Source: Ruegeria sp. 6PALISEP08 (GTDB taxonomy: Bacteria; Pseudomonadota; Alphaproteobacteria; Rhodobacterales; Rhodobacteraceae). From it: DNA of 64,000 nt. Positions 18,258-27,387 of the stretch are shown in pieces (the first letter of the stretch is position 1; the number at the start of each line of letters is the position of its first letter). A program made the position numbers and the translations under genes. The stretch is taken from the NCBI RefSeq assembly GCF_001238295.1, contig NZ_LGXZ01000002.1, forward strand, positions 62,001 through 126,000, written 5' to 3'. Under the pieces are notes generated by a model. The model was given only the letters and a program-made list of their open reading frames with translations, was not told the DNA's origin and did no database searches.

Positions 18258-18290
18258 GATCGAACACAGAAGATGGTTAGGGTGGATTTG

Positions 18291-18387
18291 TTACCGTAGG
18301 AGGTCAGAGAATCATCCCCGATATCTGTCCAATGACCTCTCCCTGTATCTGAGCCATACGCAATAGCAGCGTATGGCTCATTTTTTT
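18291..18387 (+). ncRNA. Candidate small RNA with rho-independent terminator
   Basis: If the CRP site acts at -41.5, transcription would start near 18291. The segment then holds a hairpin GAGGTCA/TGACCTC (18300-18306 with 18333-18339), a short linker and a perfect 11-bp terminator stem with T7 tail ending at 18387. No ORF is present. The start is inferred; the terminator is clear. The RNA could instead be the 3' UTR of the Crp-family mRNA. Confidence 0.5.
18351..18387 (+). terminator. Strong rho-independent terminator
   Basis: GAGCCATACGC (18351-18361) pairs perfectly with GCGTATGGCTC (18369-18379), 7-nt loop, followed by seven T. On the minus strand the preceding A-run also gives some terminator character for degP. 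Confidence 0.9.
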
Positions 18388-18455
18388 ACATTACTCAGAG
18401 TTTGAAGCCGACCAGGCAAAGAAAAAGGCCGGGATTTTGTCCCGACCTCGTGTCT

Positions 18456-19895
18456 TTAGTCTTCGAGGCTCAGCGCCACAAATCGCGGGTCGCCGCCTCT
18501 TCGAACCAGAAGAAGCAAAGACTTTCTGCCAGCTTCGCGTGATTCTTCCATCCGCTTTTCCAGATCTCCGATGGTCGTTACCTTCTGCTGACCTGCTTCG
18601 GTGATCAGATCACCAGCCCGCAGACCTTTGGCGTAAGCTTGCGACGCCTGATCAACTTCGGAAATCACCAGACCTTCTGCATCTGCATCCAGCCCAAGAT
18701 CCTCGCGCAGCGTATCTGTAAGAGGCGAGATGGTCAGGCCGAGAATATCAGCATTCTCATCGACGGGAGCTTCTTCGACGCTTTCTTCACTACTGTCAGC
18801 GCGTTCAGCATCCTCACGACGACCCAGCGTGACCAGCACGGTCTGTGTGCCGCCGTCACGGTGCACGATCACGCGCACGGACTTGCCAACTTCGGTTTCA
18901 CCAACCTGACGCACCAGTGCGCGCGTGTCCTCGACCTCTACACCATCAAAGCTGGTGATAACGTCGCCTGCCTTCAAACCCGCCTCCTTCGCGGGTCCAT
19001 CCGGGACATCGCTGATCAGGGCACCACTTGGTTTCTCAAGCCCCATGGCTTCGGCCATGTCCTCGGTCACGTCCTGAATACGGACACCCAGCCAGCCACG
19101 ACGGGTTTCGCCAAATTCACGCAGTTGATCGACAACTTTGACAACAACATTGGAAGCCATCGAAAACCCAATACCGATCGACCCCCCGTTCGGAGACAGA
19201 ATCGCGGTGTTCACGCCGATCACTTCACCTTCCATGTTGAACAGTGGGCCGCCCGAATTGCCGCGGTTGATCGCTGCGTCGGTCTGAATGTAGTCGTCAT
19301 ACGAGCCGCTCAGTGCCCGATTGCGTGCCGAAACGATCCCGGCGGATACCGAAAAGCCCTGCCCCAGCGGGTTGCCCATGGCAATCACCCAGTCGCCCAC
19401 TCGTGCGATATCGCTGTCGCCGAAGGTCACATACTGCAGAGGACCCGACGCCTCGACCTTGAGCAGCGCGATATCGGTTTTCTCATCTGTACCGATGACC
19501 TTGGCCACCAGTTCTTTCTTAGGCTGATCGTCGCCGGGAAAGAATTCCACAAGGATTTCATCCGCTTCGGCGATGACGTGATTGTTGGTGACGATAAATC
19601 CGTCTTCCGAGATCACAAATCCCGAGCCCAGAGCGTTGCTACGACGCGGTGCGTCGTTGTCGTCATCGCCGTTGCGGTCCTGAAACTCGCGAAAGAAATC
19701 CTCGAACGGAGATCCTTCGGGCACAATACCCTGCGGGCCGGTCTGGCCTTCAATCAGGGTGCTGGTTGTGATGTTCACCACCGCAGGGCTGATTTTCTCT
19801 GCCAGCGGTGCCAGGCTTTCGCCCCGGGCCTGAGCTTCGGCTGATTGCGCCAGCAAAAGCAACGAACCGGCAAACGCCAGCCACATCAGCCGCAT
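18456..19895 (-). CDS. degP: Periplasmic serine protease/chaperone DegP (Do/HtrA)
   Basis: 479 aa from ATG 19895; GTG 19907 in frame is an alternative. Signal peptide residues 1-22 (SLLLLAQSAEAQA). The trypsin-like domain carries the triad His106 (TNNHV), Asp141 (KTDIALLKV) and Ser214 (GNSGGPLF). Two PDZ domains follow: the first with RRGWLGVRIQDV and GALISDVPDGPAKEAGLKAGDVI, the second with GLVISEVDQASQAYAKGLRAGDLI. It degrades or refolds misfolded envelope proteins. It is the last gene of the rpiA-gor-hflK-hflC-DUF2065 series on this strand but has about 185 bp of its own upstream region. Confidence 0.95.
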   Translation of the reverse strand: MRLMWLAFAGSLLLLAQSAEAQARGESLAPLAEKISPAVVNITTSTLIEGQTGPQGIVPEGSPFEDFFREFQDRNGDDDNDAPRRSNALGSGFVISEDGFIVTNNHVIAEADEILVEFFPGDDQPKKELVAKVIGTDEKTDIALLKVEASGPLQYVTFGDSDIARVGDWVIAMGNPLGQGFSVSAGIVSARNRALSGSYDDYIQTDAAINRGNSGGPLFNMEGEVIGVNTAILSPNGGSIGIGFSMASNVVVKVVDQLREFGETRRGWLGVRIQDVTEDMAEAMGLEKPSGALISDVPDGPAKEAGLKAGDVITSFDGVEVEDTRALVRQVGETEVGKSVRVIVHRDGGTQTVLVTLGRREDAERADSSEESVEEAPVDENADILGLTISPLTDTLREDLGLDADAEGLVISEVDQASQAYAKGLRAGDLITEAGQQKVTTIGDLEKRMEESREAGRKSLLLLVRRGGDPRFVALSLED

Positions 19896-20080
19896 CCAAA
19901 CACTCACTTCGTCCCACCGGACGGATACACTGCGCGCTTTCGCCTGCACTTGAGCTCTCCTTGTTGACGTTCTTGCCAAGACCGCTCCAACACGGTCTTT
20001 CTTGACAACCAATGTAGTCAGTTTGGTCTGACGAGCAACTCGGGATCGCAGGGAAATCACTGCCAAGTGAAGGCATCGTA

Positions 20081-20275
20081 TCAAAAACCCAGTTGATACG
20101 CCCCCCAAAGCAGGATCAGCCCACTGATGACACAAAGCAGCCCGGCCAATCGACGCGCCTGTTCAGGCAGCGACCTTAACGCTTCGAGCATACGCTCGAT
20201 AAGCGAAGGGGCCAGCGCATAGGCCAGCCCCTCGACAATCAATACCAGCCCGAAGGCCAGAAGGATCATACCCAT
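20081..20275 (-). CDS. DUF2065 small membrane protein
   Basis: 64 aa with two membrane helices (ILLAFGLVLIVEGLAYALAP and LAGLLCVISGLILLWGAY). It matches the DUF2065/YjeT family found next to hflKC in many proteobacteria; its role is unknown, perhaps with the HflKC complex. The start overlaps the hflC stop by one base (TAATG), so it is translationally coupled. Confidence 0.88.
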   Translation of the reverse strand: MGMILLAFGLVLIVEGLAYALAPSLIERMLEALRSLPEQARRLAGLLCVISGLILLWGAYQLGF

Positions 20276-21171
20276 TATTCAGAGGCCGGAGCCGCTGGCA
20301 CAGGCCGCCCTGTCGGAGACCCAAGGTAATTGAAGAACTCTGAATCCGGGCTCAACACCAGCGAGCTGTTGCCGCCTTGCAGCGCATTCTCATAGGCCGT
20401 CAGTGAGCGGTAAAACTCAAAGAACTCCGGATCGGCACCGTAGGCTTCAGCAAAGATCGCGTTGCGTTCGGCGTCGGCCTCACCGCGGGTGATTTCAGCC
20501 TCACGACGCGCATCCGACACTAGTTCAACCACAGTTCGGTCGGCCTGCGCACGTACACGCTGCGCGGCCTCGTTACCACGCGCGCGTTCGTCGGTCGCTT
20601 CACGTTCCCGCTCGGCCTTCATCCGATCGAAGGTCGCCTCAAGGTTGGCCTGCGGCAGATCTGTCGCCTTCAAACGAACGTCGATCACAGTAACACCCAG
20701 CGCCAGCGCCTCGGCAATAGCACTGTTGCGGATACGCAGCATGAGCGCGGCACGGTCGGAACTCAGGATATCGCGTGAGGACACCGAACCCAGAACTTCA
20801 CGGGTTTCGGCGCGCAAGATGCGATCCAGTCGATCCTCGGCAACCGGGATACCGCCAACACCAACCGCCTGACGGAATTGGTTCAGATCGGAAATCCGAT
20901 AACGTGCAAAAGCGTCGACCACGAGGCGACGATCATCCAGAGGTGTGACCTCCAGCGGCTGCACGTCGATGGACAATATGCGGTCGTCATAACGCACCAC
21001 TTCCTGAATCAGCGGAATTTTGAACGCCAGACCTGGCTCTTCCTTCACCGCGACAACGCGGCCAAATTGAAGAACCAGCGCGCGTTCACGCTCGTCCACG
21101 ATGAAGATCGAGGACAGCACGCCGACTATCGCGATGAAAACGATCGGCAGAATAAATGTCGTCTTACGCAT
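20275..21171 (-). CDS. hflC: HflC, SPFH-domain regulator of FtsH
   Basis: 298 aa. One N-terminal membrane anchor (FILPIVFIAIVGVLSSIFIV) is followed by the SPFH/band-7 domain (ERALVLQFGRVVAVKEEPGLAFKIPLIQEV in part) and a charged coiled coil with RMKAEREREATDERARGNE. With HflK it forms a ring in the inner membrane that encloses and modulates the FtsH protease. Its ATG overlaps the hflK stop by one base (21171). Confidence 0.95.
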   Translation of the reverse strand: MRKTTFILPIVFIAIVGVLSSIFIVDERERALVLQFGRVVAVKEEPGLAFKIPLIQEVVRYDDRILSIDVQPLEVTPLDDRRLVVDAFARYRISDLNQFRQAVGVGGIPVAEDRLDRILRAETREVLGSVSSRDILSSDRAALMLRIRNSAIAEALALGVTVIDVRLKATDLPQANLEATFDRMKAEREREATDERARGNEAAQRVRAQADRTVVELVSDARREAEITRGEADAERNAIFAEAYGADPEFFEFYRSLTAYENALQGGNSSLVLSPDSEFFNYLGSPTGRPVPAAPASE

Positions 21172-22313
21172 CAGTTGCTCTCCCCTGCAGGGCTTCGGCG
21201 CAGCTCGTTGAGCGGCAGATAGGGCACAACACCCTGCCCTTGCCCACTCGAGCTCTGGTCCAGAATGATCTTATCGACGTCACCCAAAATCTGTTCCATC
21301 CGTTCCAGATACAAACGCTTGCGGGTCACGTCCGGTGCCTTGGAATACTCTTCCAGAACCGCGCTAAAGCGGCTGGCCTCACCCTGAGCGCTGTTGATCT
21401 GTTGGGCACGGTATCCTTCGGCCTCTTCCAAAATCTGTGCGGCTTCACCGCGCGCTTCGGCGAGTACCCGGTTGGCATAGGCGTCAGCGACGTTCTGCAG
21501 ACGGTCACGCTCTTGCGCGGCGGCTTGAACATCGCGGAACGCCGCAATCACGTCTTGCGGCGGGTCGGCCTTGTCAAAGTTCACACGGACGATGTTCACG
21601 CCCGAATCGTAGCTGTCCATCGTCGCCTGAATCAGTTCCTGCAGGCGGTCGGCGATAATGCCGCGATCCCGGTTCAGAATCGGCGCCAGTTCGCTTTGCG
21701 CAATAATCTCACGCATCGCAGATTCTGACACGGCGCGGATGGTTTGGCGTGGATCGCGCAGATTGAACAAGTATTTGGCGGGATCGTTGATGTTCCAGAC
21801 CACTTGATAGTCGATATCGACCACATTTTCGTCGCCGGTCAACATCAGGCCGTCATCACTGCCACGGGCACCGCCCATGTCTTCGTTCTGTTCGCGTGTT
21901 ACCGGGATTACCTCAGCGGTTACGAACGGCCAGGGCGCAAAGTTCAGACCCGGATTGCCGACGGCCGAGAATTCGCCCAGGAACAACTCAACCGACTGTT
22001 CTTCTGGCTTTACGGTGTAGAAGCTCGCCAACCCCCAAAGACCGGCAGCGACCAGAACGCCAATTGCAATAGTGCCCTTGGTAAAGGCCGGACCACCGCC
22101 GCCTTGACCACTGCCGCCACCCTTGCCCGAGCCGCCGCGACCGCCCATCAGAACGCGCAGCTGCTCTTGACCCTTTTTCATCAGTTCGTCGATCTCGGGG
22201 ATCTGCGGGCCATCGCTTTCGGGGGGCTTGCGCCCATCGCCGTTGTTGCCCCGATTTCCTCCGCCGCCGGAAGAGCCTCCGCCCCCCCAGGGGCCGCCGC
22301 TGTTGCCCGCCAT
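21171..22313 (-). CDS. hflK: HflK, SPFH-domain regulator of FtsH
   Basis: 380 aa. The first 80 residues are glycine-rich (SGGPWGGGG and further G-runs), typical of HflK; then comes a membrane segment (GTIAIGVLVAAGLWGLASFYTV), the SPFH domain (KPEEQSVELFLGEF) and a coiled coil (YANRVLAEARGEAAQILEEAEGYRAQ in part). Inner membrane, partner of HflC. The start ATG 22313 is set by the family's N-terminus and an AAGGA 10 nt upstream. Confidence 0.94.
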   Translation of the reverse strand: MAGNSGGPWGGGGSSGGGGNRGNNGDGRKPPESDGPQIPEIDELMKKGQEQLRVLMGGRGGSGKGGGSGQGGGGPAFTKGTIAIGVLVAAGLWGLASFYTVKPEEQSVELFLGEFSAVGNPGLNFAPWPFVTAEVIPVTREQNEDMGGARGSDDGLMLTGDENVVDIDYQVVWNINDPAKYLFNLRDPRQTIRAVSESAMREIIAQSELAPILNRDRGIIADRLQELIQATMDSYDSGVNIVRVNFDKADPPQDVIAAFRDVQAAAQERDRLQNVADAYANRVLAEARGEAAQILEEAEGYRAQQINSAQGEASRFSAVLEEYSKAPDVTRKRLYLERMEQILGDVDKIILDQSSSGQGQGVVPYLPLNELRRSPAGESN

Positions 22314-22385
22314 ATGTTTCAATTCCTTCATTGTGGACCGTGTGATCACGGTGTCCCTTGTAACGTGTGTATTCGCGCTTGCAAA

Positions 22386-23744
22386 TCAAGCGGTGCGTAC
22401 AGGTTGCCGCATTGTCACCAGTTCTTCAGCCATCACCGGGTGCACCGCAACCGTGCGGTCGAAATCTTCCTTGGTGGCGCCCATCTTTACGGCGATACCA
22501 GCCAACTGGATCATCTCACCCGCGCCCGGCGCCACGATATGGCAACCCAGAACCTTGCGGGTGGCCTGGCTGACCAGAAGCTTCATCAAAACCCGCTGCG
22601 TTCCGCCAGCGAATGCCTTCTGCATCGGCTTGAACGACGTGGCATAAACCTCGATCGGTTCTTGCGCTGCGGCCTCTTCTTCGCTGAGGCCAACTGTTCC
22701 AAATTCCGGTTGCGTGAAGATCGCAGTCGGGATCAGTTCGTGATCCACGGGCGTTGGGTTGCCTTTGAACACCGTTTCGACAAAAGCCATGCCCTCGCGG
22801 ATCGCTACCGGTGTCAGGTTCACCCGATCCGTAACATCGCCAATGGCATAGATCGAAGGCACCGCCGTCTGGCTGTATCCATTTACAATGATCTCACCCT
22901 TGCGACCACGTTCGACGCCCAGATCTTCCAGCCCCAGATTGTCGGCATTTGGCGCACGGCCCGTGGCGTACATCACAACGTCAAATCGATCCTCGGTGCC
23001 ATCGGTTGCCTTGACGCGTATCTGGTCCCCGTCTTTGGTCATTTCCAGAACATTGGTGCCCAGGCGTACGTCGATACCGTTCTGGCGCATCTCTTCACAG
23101 ATCAGCCCCCGCGCCTCTTCATCAAAGCCACGCAGAATCTGCGCGCCACGATAGAATTGCGTGGTCTTGACACCCAGCCCATTCATGATCCCTGCGAATT
23201 CGCTGGCGATATAACCGCCACCAACGATCAGGATGTTCTGGGGCAGCTTGTCCAGATGGAATATCTCGTTCGAGGTGATCGCCAGGTCCGAGCCCGGAAA
23301 CTCTGGCACGACCGGACGGCCGCCAGTGGCGATCAGGATGTGCTTGGCGGTTTTGCGGGTGCCATCGGTCAGCTCGACCGTATGGGCATCAACCAAACGC
23401 GCGCGCTGGTCAAAGCTTTCAACACCGTTGTTTTTCAGGATGTTACGATAGATACCTTCCAGCCGGTCCAGTTCCGTCACCAACTTGCTGTGGAAGATGT
23501 TCCAGTTGAACGCACCGGGTTGAATGTCCCAGCCATAGGCTTTTGCATCACCGACCATGCCCGAGTATTCACTGGCAAAGACCATCAGCTTCTTGGGCAC
23601 ACAGCCACGGATCACACAGGTGCCGCCATAGCGGTCTTCTTCGGCCAAGGCGACCTTAGCCCCTGTCTCACCTGCCGCCACACGCGCAGCACGGACCCCG
23701 CCCGAGCCTCCGCCGATGACAAAAAGATCATAGTCAAAGCTCAT
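22386..23744 (-). CDS. gor: Glutathione-disulfide reductase
   Basis: 452 aa, the family's normal size. FAD motif GGGSGGVRAARVAA (residues 11-24) and the redox-active pair Cys43/Cys48 in GGTCVIRGCVPKKL identify class I flavin disulfide reductases; GGGYIASEFAGI is the NAD(P)-binding site and HPVMAEELV at the end carries the catalytic His of the dimer interface. Reduces GSSG with NADPH in the cytoplasm. It lies between rpiA and hflK on the same strand. Confidence 0.94.
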   Translation of the reverse strand: MSFDYDLFVIGGGSGGVRAARVAAGETGAKVALAEEDRYGGTCVIRGCVPKKLMVFASEYSGMVGDAKAYGWDIQPGAFNWNIFHSKLVTELDRLEGIYRNILKNNGVESFDQRARLVDAHTVELTDGTRKTAKHILIATGGRPVVPEFPGSDLAITSNEIFHLDKLPQNILIVGGGYIASEFAGIMNGLGVKTTQFYRGAQILRGFDEEARGLICEEMRQNGIDVRLGTNVLEMTKDGDQIRVKATDGTEDRFDVVMYATGRAPNADNLGLEDLGVERGRKGEIIVNGYSQTAVPSIYAIGDVTDRVNLTPVAIREGMAFVETVFKGNPTPVDHELIPTAIFTQPEFGTVGLSEEEAAAQEPIEVYATSFKPMQKAFAGGTQRVLMKLLVSQATRKVLGCHIVAPGAGEMIQLAGIAVKMGATKEDFDRTVAVHPVMAEELVTMRQPVRTA

Positions 23745-23870
23745 GCCGGGTTCCTTCGTTCAACATTCAAAAATCCTCTGGATATCTGGGCGCAAAAACC
23801 TCGGTGCCAACCCCTGGGCACAGAAATTTCGAACATTCACTGACGCTTGTCGGGATCAAGGGCATCAAAC

Positions 23871-24659
23871 TCAGTCCGAAACATCGGAAAAAAGGTTGTC
23901 GCGCGACCGACCCAAAAACTGGTCCAGCTCGATGGTGCCTGCATTGATGTCCCGCAGTTCGACCCGGCCATCGCCGTGGCCCAGAACGACCTTGTCGCAG
24001 ATATCGATGAACAGGCCATTTTCGACCACGCCCGGCACCTGATTCAGGATCAGCGCCATCTGACGCGGATTGCCAATGCGTTGCAGGTGCAGGTCCAGAA
24101 TGTGATTTCCTTCATCGGTCACAAAAGGGGCCTGACCATTCATGCGCAATGCAGAGGTCGTGCCCAGAACATCCATGGTGTCCAGCGCCTCTTCGATCAG
24201 CGTCCGTGTGGTTTGCCAGCCAAAGGGAACCACCTCGACCGGCAGTGGGAAAGCGCCCAGCGTTTCAACCTCTTTTCCGGCGTCAGCGATGACGATCATC
24301 TGATCACTGGCCGTTGCCACGATCTTTTCCTGCAGATGCGCCCCGCCGCCGCCCTTGATCAGGTTCAGGTCGGCGTCAAACTCATCGGCACCATCAATGG
24401 TCATGTCCAACCACCCGGCTTGGTCCAGTGAAATGACCTCGACCCCGACCTCGCGTGCAAGCTGTGCCGTGCGGGTCGATGTCGGCACGCCCTTGATCCG
24501 CAAGCCTTCCTCGCGAACCCGTTCGCCCAGACGGCGCACCAACCAGGCGGCTGTGGAACCTGTCCCAAGGCCTACGCGCATTCCGTCTTCGACCATCTCG
24601 GCCGCACGGCACGCGGCCACGTATTTTGCAGTGTCGATGGGCGACAAATCTCCGGTCAT
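23871..24659 (-). CDS. rpiA: Ribose-5-phosphate isomerase A
   Basis: 262 aa. Motifs of RpiA are all present: GLGTGSTAAWLV near residue 31, the catalytic DGADEFD and KGGGGAHLQEK, and EVVPFGW. It interconverts ribose 5-phosphate and ribulose 5-phosphate in the pentose phosphate pathway. ATG 24659 (MTGDLSPIDTAK) is chosen because GGAAAG precedes it and upstream in-frame residues lack similarity. Divergent from the GST gene at 24827. Confidence 0.95.
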   Translation of the reverse strand: MTGDLSPIDTAKYVAACRAAEMVEDGMRVGLGTGSTAAWLVRRLGERVREEGLRIKGVPTSTRTAQLAREVGVEVISLDQAGWLDMTIDGADEFDADLNLIKGGGGAHLQEKIVATASDQMIVIADAGKEVETLGAFPLPVEVVPFGWQTTRTLIEEALDTMDVLGTTSALRMNGQAPFVTDEGNHILDLHLQRIGNPRQMALILNQVPGVVENGLFIDICDKVVLGHGDGRVELRDINAGTIELDQFLGRSRDNLFSDVSD

Positions 24660-24826
24660 GGCAGCTTTCCAAGGTTGGCTTGCCGAAGTTATAGGGAATG
24701 CGTCGAGTGACTGCGACCCCAATTTGCGACCCGGCGGGCTTAAAGAGACAGAAGGACTACGCGTTTCCTATCGGAAACGTCGCAATCATGTCTTACAAGC
24801 TCATCTTTGCGTTATAAGTTGCCTCC

Positions 24827-25528
24827 ATGTTGACGCCCTACCGCCTGCACTATGCCCCCGACAACGCCTCGCTGGTGATCCGCCTGGCGCTGGAAGAGAT
24901 GGGTGTACCTTATGAAACCGCTCTGGTGGATCGGCGCCAGAACGCGCAGGACAGCGCTGCCTATCGGGCACTCAATCCCAACGGCCTGATCCCGGTTCTG
25001 GAAACGCCGCAAGGGCCGATCTTTGAAACCGCCGCTATCCTGCTGTGGTTGTCCGAGCAGCATGGCCAGCTTGCCCCGGCCAAAGGTGATCCGGACCGCG
25101 CAGGCTTTCTGAAATGGCTATTCTTCACTTCCAACACGCTGCACGCGGATTTGCGCATCCTGTTTTATGCCGAGAAATACATCGACCCGTCGCAGGCTGA
25201 CGAATTGCGGGCTGGCATTCGCCCCCGCGTGAGACACCATTTGCAATTGCTGGACCAAGTAGCAAAGAGCGCGCCGGATTGGTTCTGTGCTGATCACCCA
25301 TCCGTTCTGACGTATTATGTCGCGTGCATGATGCGCTGGATGGCACTTTACCCCGCTCAGGCAGACCGCAGTTGGTATCAACTGCCGGACACGCCTTACC
25401 TGCAAACGCTGCTGATGAAGCTTGAAGCACGCCCAGCGACCCGTTCGGCCATTGCGGCAGAAGGTCTGGGAGTCACCCCGTTCACATCCCCAGTTCACGC
25501 CAACCCACCAGAAGGCTCAGCTATCTGA
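24827..25528 (+). CDS. Glutathione S-transferase family protein
   Basis: 233 aa. The thioredoxin-fold half has LVIRLALEEMGVPYE and NPNGLIPVLE with ETAAILLWLSE, the glutathione-site pattern; the helical C-terminal domain follows (DWFCADHPSVLTYYVACMMRW). The ligand or substrate is unknown. It is followed one base later by sdaA, so they may share a transcript. This is an intact paralogue of the broken GST gene at 12824. Confidence 0.88.
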   Translation: MLTPYRLHYAPDNASLVIRLALEEMGVPYETALVDRRQNAQDSAAYRALNPNGLIPVLETPQGPIFETAAILLWLSEQHGQLAPAKGDPDRAGFLKWLFFTSNTLHADLRILFYAEKYIDPSQADELRAGIRPRVRHHLQLLDQVAKSAPDWFCADHPSVLTYYVACMMRWMALYPAQADRSWYQLPDTPYLQTLLMKLEARPATRSAIAAEGLGVTPFTSPVHANPPEGSAI

Positions 25529-25529
25529 T

Positions 25530-26903
25530 ATGTTCCTCTCTGTCTTCGATATGTTCAAAGTGGGCATCGGCCCGTCCTCTTCTCACACTATGGGCCCCAT
25601 GGTGGCTGCCGCGCGCTTTCTGGATATGATGCGTGCGTCGCCGTTTGAGTTTTCGGGTCTCAAGGGGTCATTGCACGGTTCACTGGCCTTTACCGGCGTG
25701 GGTCACGCAACCGACCGGGCGACCATCCTTGGCTTGGCCGGTTTTGTACCGGACACCTATGACAACGCCAAAGCCGAGGCTGCGCTGACGGAAATCACCC
25801 GTACGCATACGGTTACGCCAGAAGGTTTGCCGACGCTTCAATTCGACCCCAAGACCGACCTGATTTTCGACTATGACAACACTCTGCCCGGACACGCCAA
25901 CGGCATGATCCTGATGGCGACGGACGCACAGGGCGACGTGATCCTGAGACAGGTTTTCTATTCCGTCGGCGGCGGATTTGTCCTGACCGAGGAAGAACTG
26001 GCCGAGGGAAAAGCAACCAATGAAGGCGCACCGGTGCCGTTCCCATTCAAATCAGCCGTGGAAATGCTGGAGATGGCAAAATCCAGCGGCAAGAGCATTG
26101 CCGGAATGAAGCGCGAAAATGAAATCGCGCGGGGCTGTGCTGACAGTTTTGCCAAAGGCTCAGCGCGCCTGTGGGAAGTCATGAACGCCTGCATCGAACG
26201 CGGATTGACCACAGACGGCATTCTGCCGGGCGGGTTGAAAGTGCGCCGCCGCGCCAAGGGCATTTATGACGCCCTGATGGCTGAACGCGGCATGAACCTG
26301 ACCGCGCCGCATACGATCAACGACTGGATGAGCGTCTACGCAATGGCGGTAAACGAAGAAAACGCAGCCGGTGGGCAGGTCGTCACCGCACCTACCAACG
26401 GTGCGGCAGGTGTTCTGCCTGCGGTGCTGCGTTATTACCTCGACCACGTGCCCGGTGCCTCGGAAAGCCATATCGAGGACTTCCTGCTGACCGCAGCCGC
26501 CATCGGCGGGTTGGTGAAGTACAACGCCTCGATCTCGGGGGCCGAAGCGGGATGTCAGGCCGAGGTCGGCAGCGCAGCCGCCATGGCTGCTGCCGGGCTT
26601 TGCGCCGTAATGGGCGGGAGGCCTGAACAGGTAGAAAACGCCGCCGAAATCGCGCTGGAGCATCACCTGGGCATGACCTGCGATCCCGTCGCCGGGTTGG
26701 TTCAGGTACCCTGTATCGAGCGGAACGGGCTGGGTGCCATCAAGGCAGTTTCTGCCGCGTCACTTTCCTTGCGCGGGGACGGCCAGCATTTCGTGCCTTT
26801 GGATTCGGTGATCGAGACCATGCGTCAGACCGGGCATGACATGCACGAAAGGTACAAGGAAACCTCGCTTGGCGGATTGGCTGTGAACGTGCCAAACTGC
26901 TGA
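25530..26903 (+). CDS. sdaA: L-serine dehydratase (iron-sulfur type, single chain)
   Basis: 457 aa, single-polypeptide form joining the beta-like N-terminal half ([18 protein letters not shown]) to the alpha half. The alpha half has [21 protein letters not shown] (read in parts) and [22 protein letters not shown], whose cysteines ligate the 4Fe-4S cluster. It deaminates L-serine to pyruvate and ammonia in the cytoplasm. ATG 25530 begins the family motif and lies one base after the GST stop; the open frame extends upstream over the GST gene but is not used. Confidence 0.95.
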   Translation: MFLSVFDMFKVGIGPSSSHTMGPMVAAARFLDMMRASPFEFSGLKGSLHGSLAFTGVGHATDRATILGLAGFVPDTYDNAKAEAALTEITRTHTVTPEGLPTLQFDPKTDLIFDYDNTLPGHANGMILMATDAQGDVILRQVFYSVGGGFVLTEEELAEGKATNEGAPVPFPFKSAVEMLEMAKSSGKSIAGMKRENEIARGCADSFAKGSARLWEVMNACIERGLTTDGILPGGLKVRRRAKGIYDALMAERGMNLTAPHTINDWMSVYAMAVNEENAAGGQVVTAPTNGAAGVLPAVLRYYLDHVPGASESHIEDFLLTAAAIGGLVKYNASISGAEAGCQAEVGSAAAMAAAGLCAVMGGRPEQVENAAEIALEHHLGMTCDPVAGLVQVPCIERNGLGAIKAVSAASLSLRGDGQHFVPLDSVIETMRQTGHDMHERYKETSLGGLAVNVPNC

Positions 26904-26925
26904 AGGAGACCAGGAGAGGGTCGAT

Positions 26926-27342
26926 ATGCGTGGACATTGCCTGTGCGGTAAAATCAAATACGAAATCGACTCTGCGCCCCTGTCCTGCGTCAGCTGTCAT
27001 TGCGACAGCTGCCGACGCCAATGCGCCGCTCCGATGACCACCTATTTCGCGGTCCGCGACGGGCAATGGCGCTGGACCGGAGAGGACCCCAAGCGCTTCA
27101 ACTCTTCTCCGGGCGTTGAGCGCAGCTTTTGCCCTCATTGCGGCACACCGATCTCATTCCGTTCGACGAAGATGTCGGGTGTGCAGCACTTGTATGTCGC
27201 GACATTGGAAAACCCCGAGGCTCTGACGCCCACTCTCCATGTGGCGTATGAAGAAAAGCTGAGCTGGCTTCATCTTGATGATGGTCTGCCCACTTGCATC
27301 GGACCGGATTACACAAAGGTTCAGCCACTGCCCGATGCGTGA
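26926..27342 (+). CDS. GFA-family protein (Mss4-like zinc fold)
   Basis: 138 aa. Cysteine pairs GHCLCGKI (Cys5, Cys7), SCHCDSCRR and FCPHCGTPI are the zinc ligands of the glutathione-dependent formaldehyde-activating (GFA) fold. Members are small cytoplasmic enzymes or binding proteins, and most are uncharacterised despite the name. GGAGAGGG lies upstream of ATG 26926. It lies 22 bp after sdaA and likely shares its transcript. Confidence 0.85.
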   Translation: MRGHCLCGKIKYEIDSAPLSCVSCHCDSCRRQCAAPMTTYFAVRDGQWRWTGEDPKRFNSSPGVERSFCPHCGTPISFRSTKMSGVQHLYVATLENPEALTPTLHVAYEEKLSWLHLDDGLPTCIGPDYTKVQPLPDA

Positions 27343-27387
27343 CATCGGACCTTTCTCCTGTGACGTGAAACGGATAGCGTCGCCGAC

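Noticed and set aside
18639..19844. 401-aa open frame on the plus strand
   Set aside because: It is antisense to the degP protease and PDZ domains.
21744..23843. 699-aa open frame on the plus strand
   Set aside because: It is antisense to hflK and gor, both well supported; the translation is rich in His, Arg and Ala with no family pattern, as expected from a shadow frame in GC-rich DNA.
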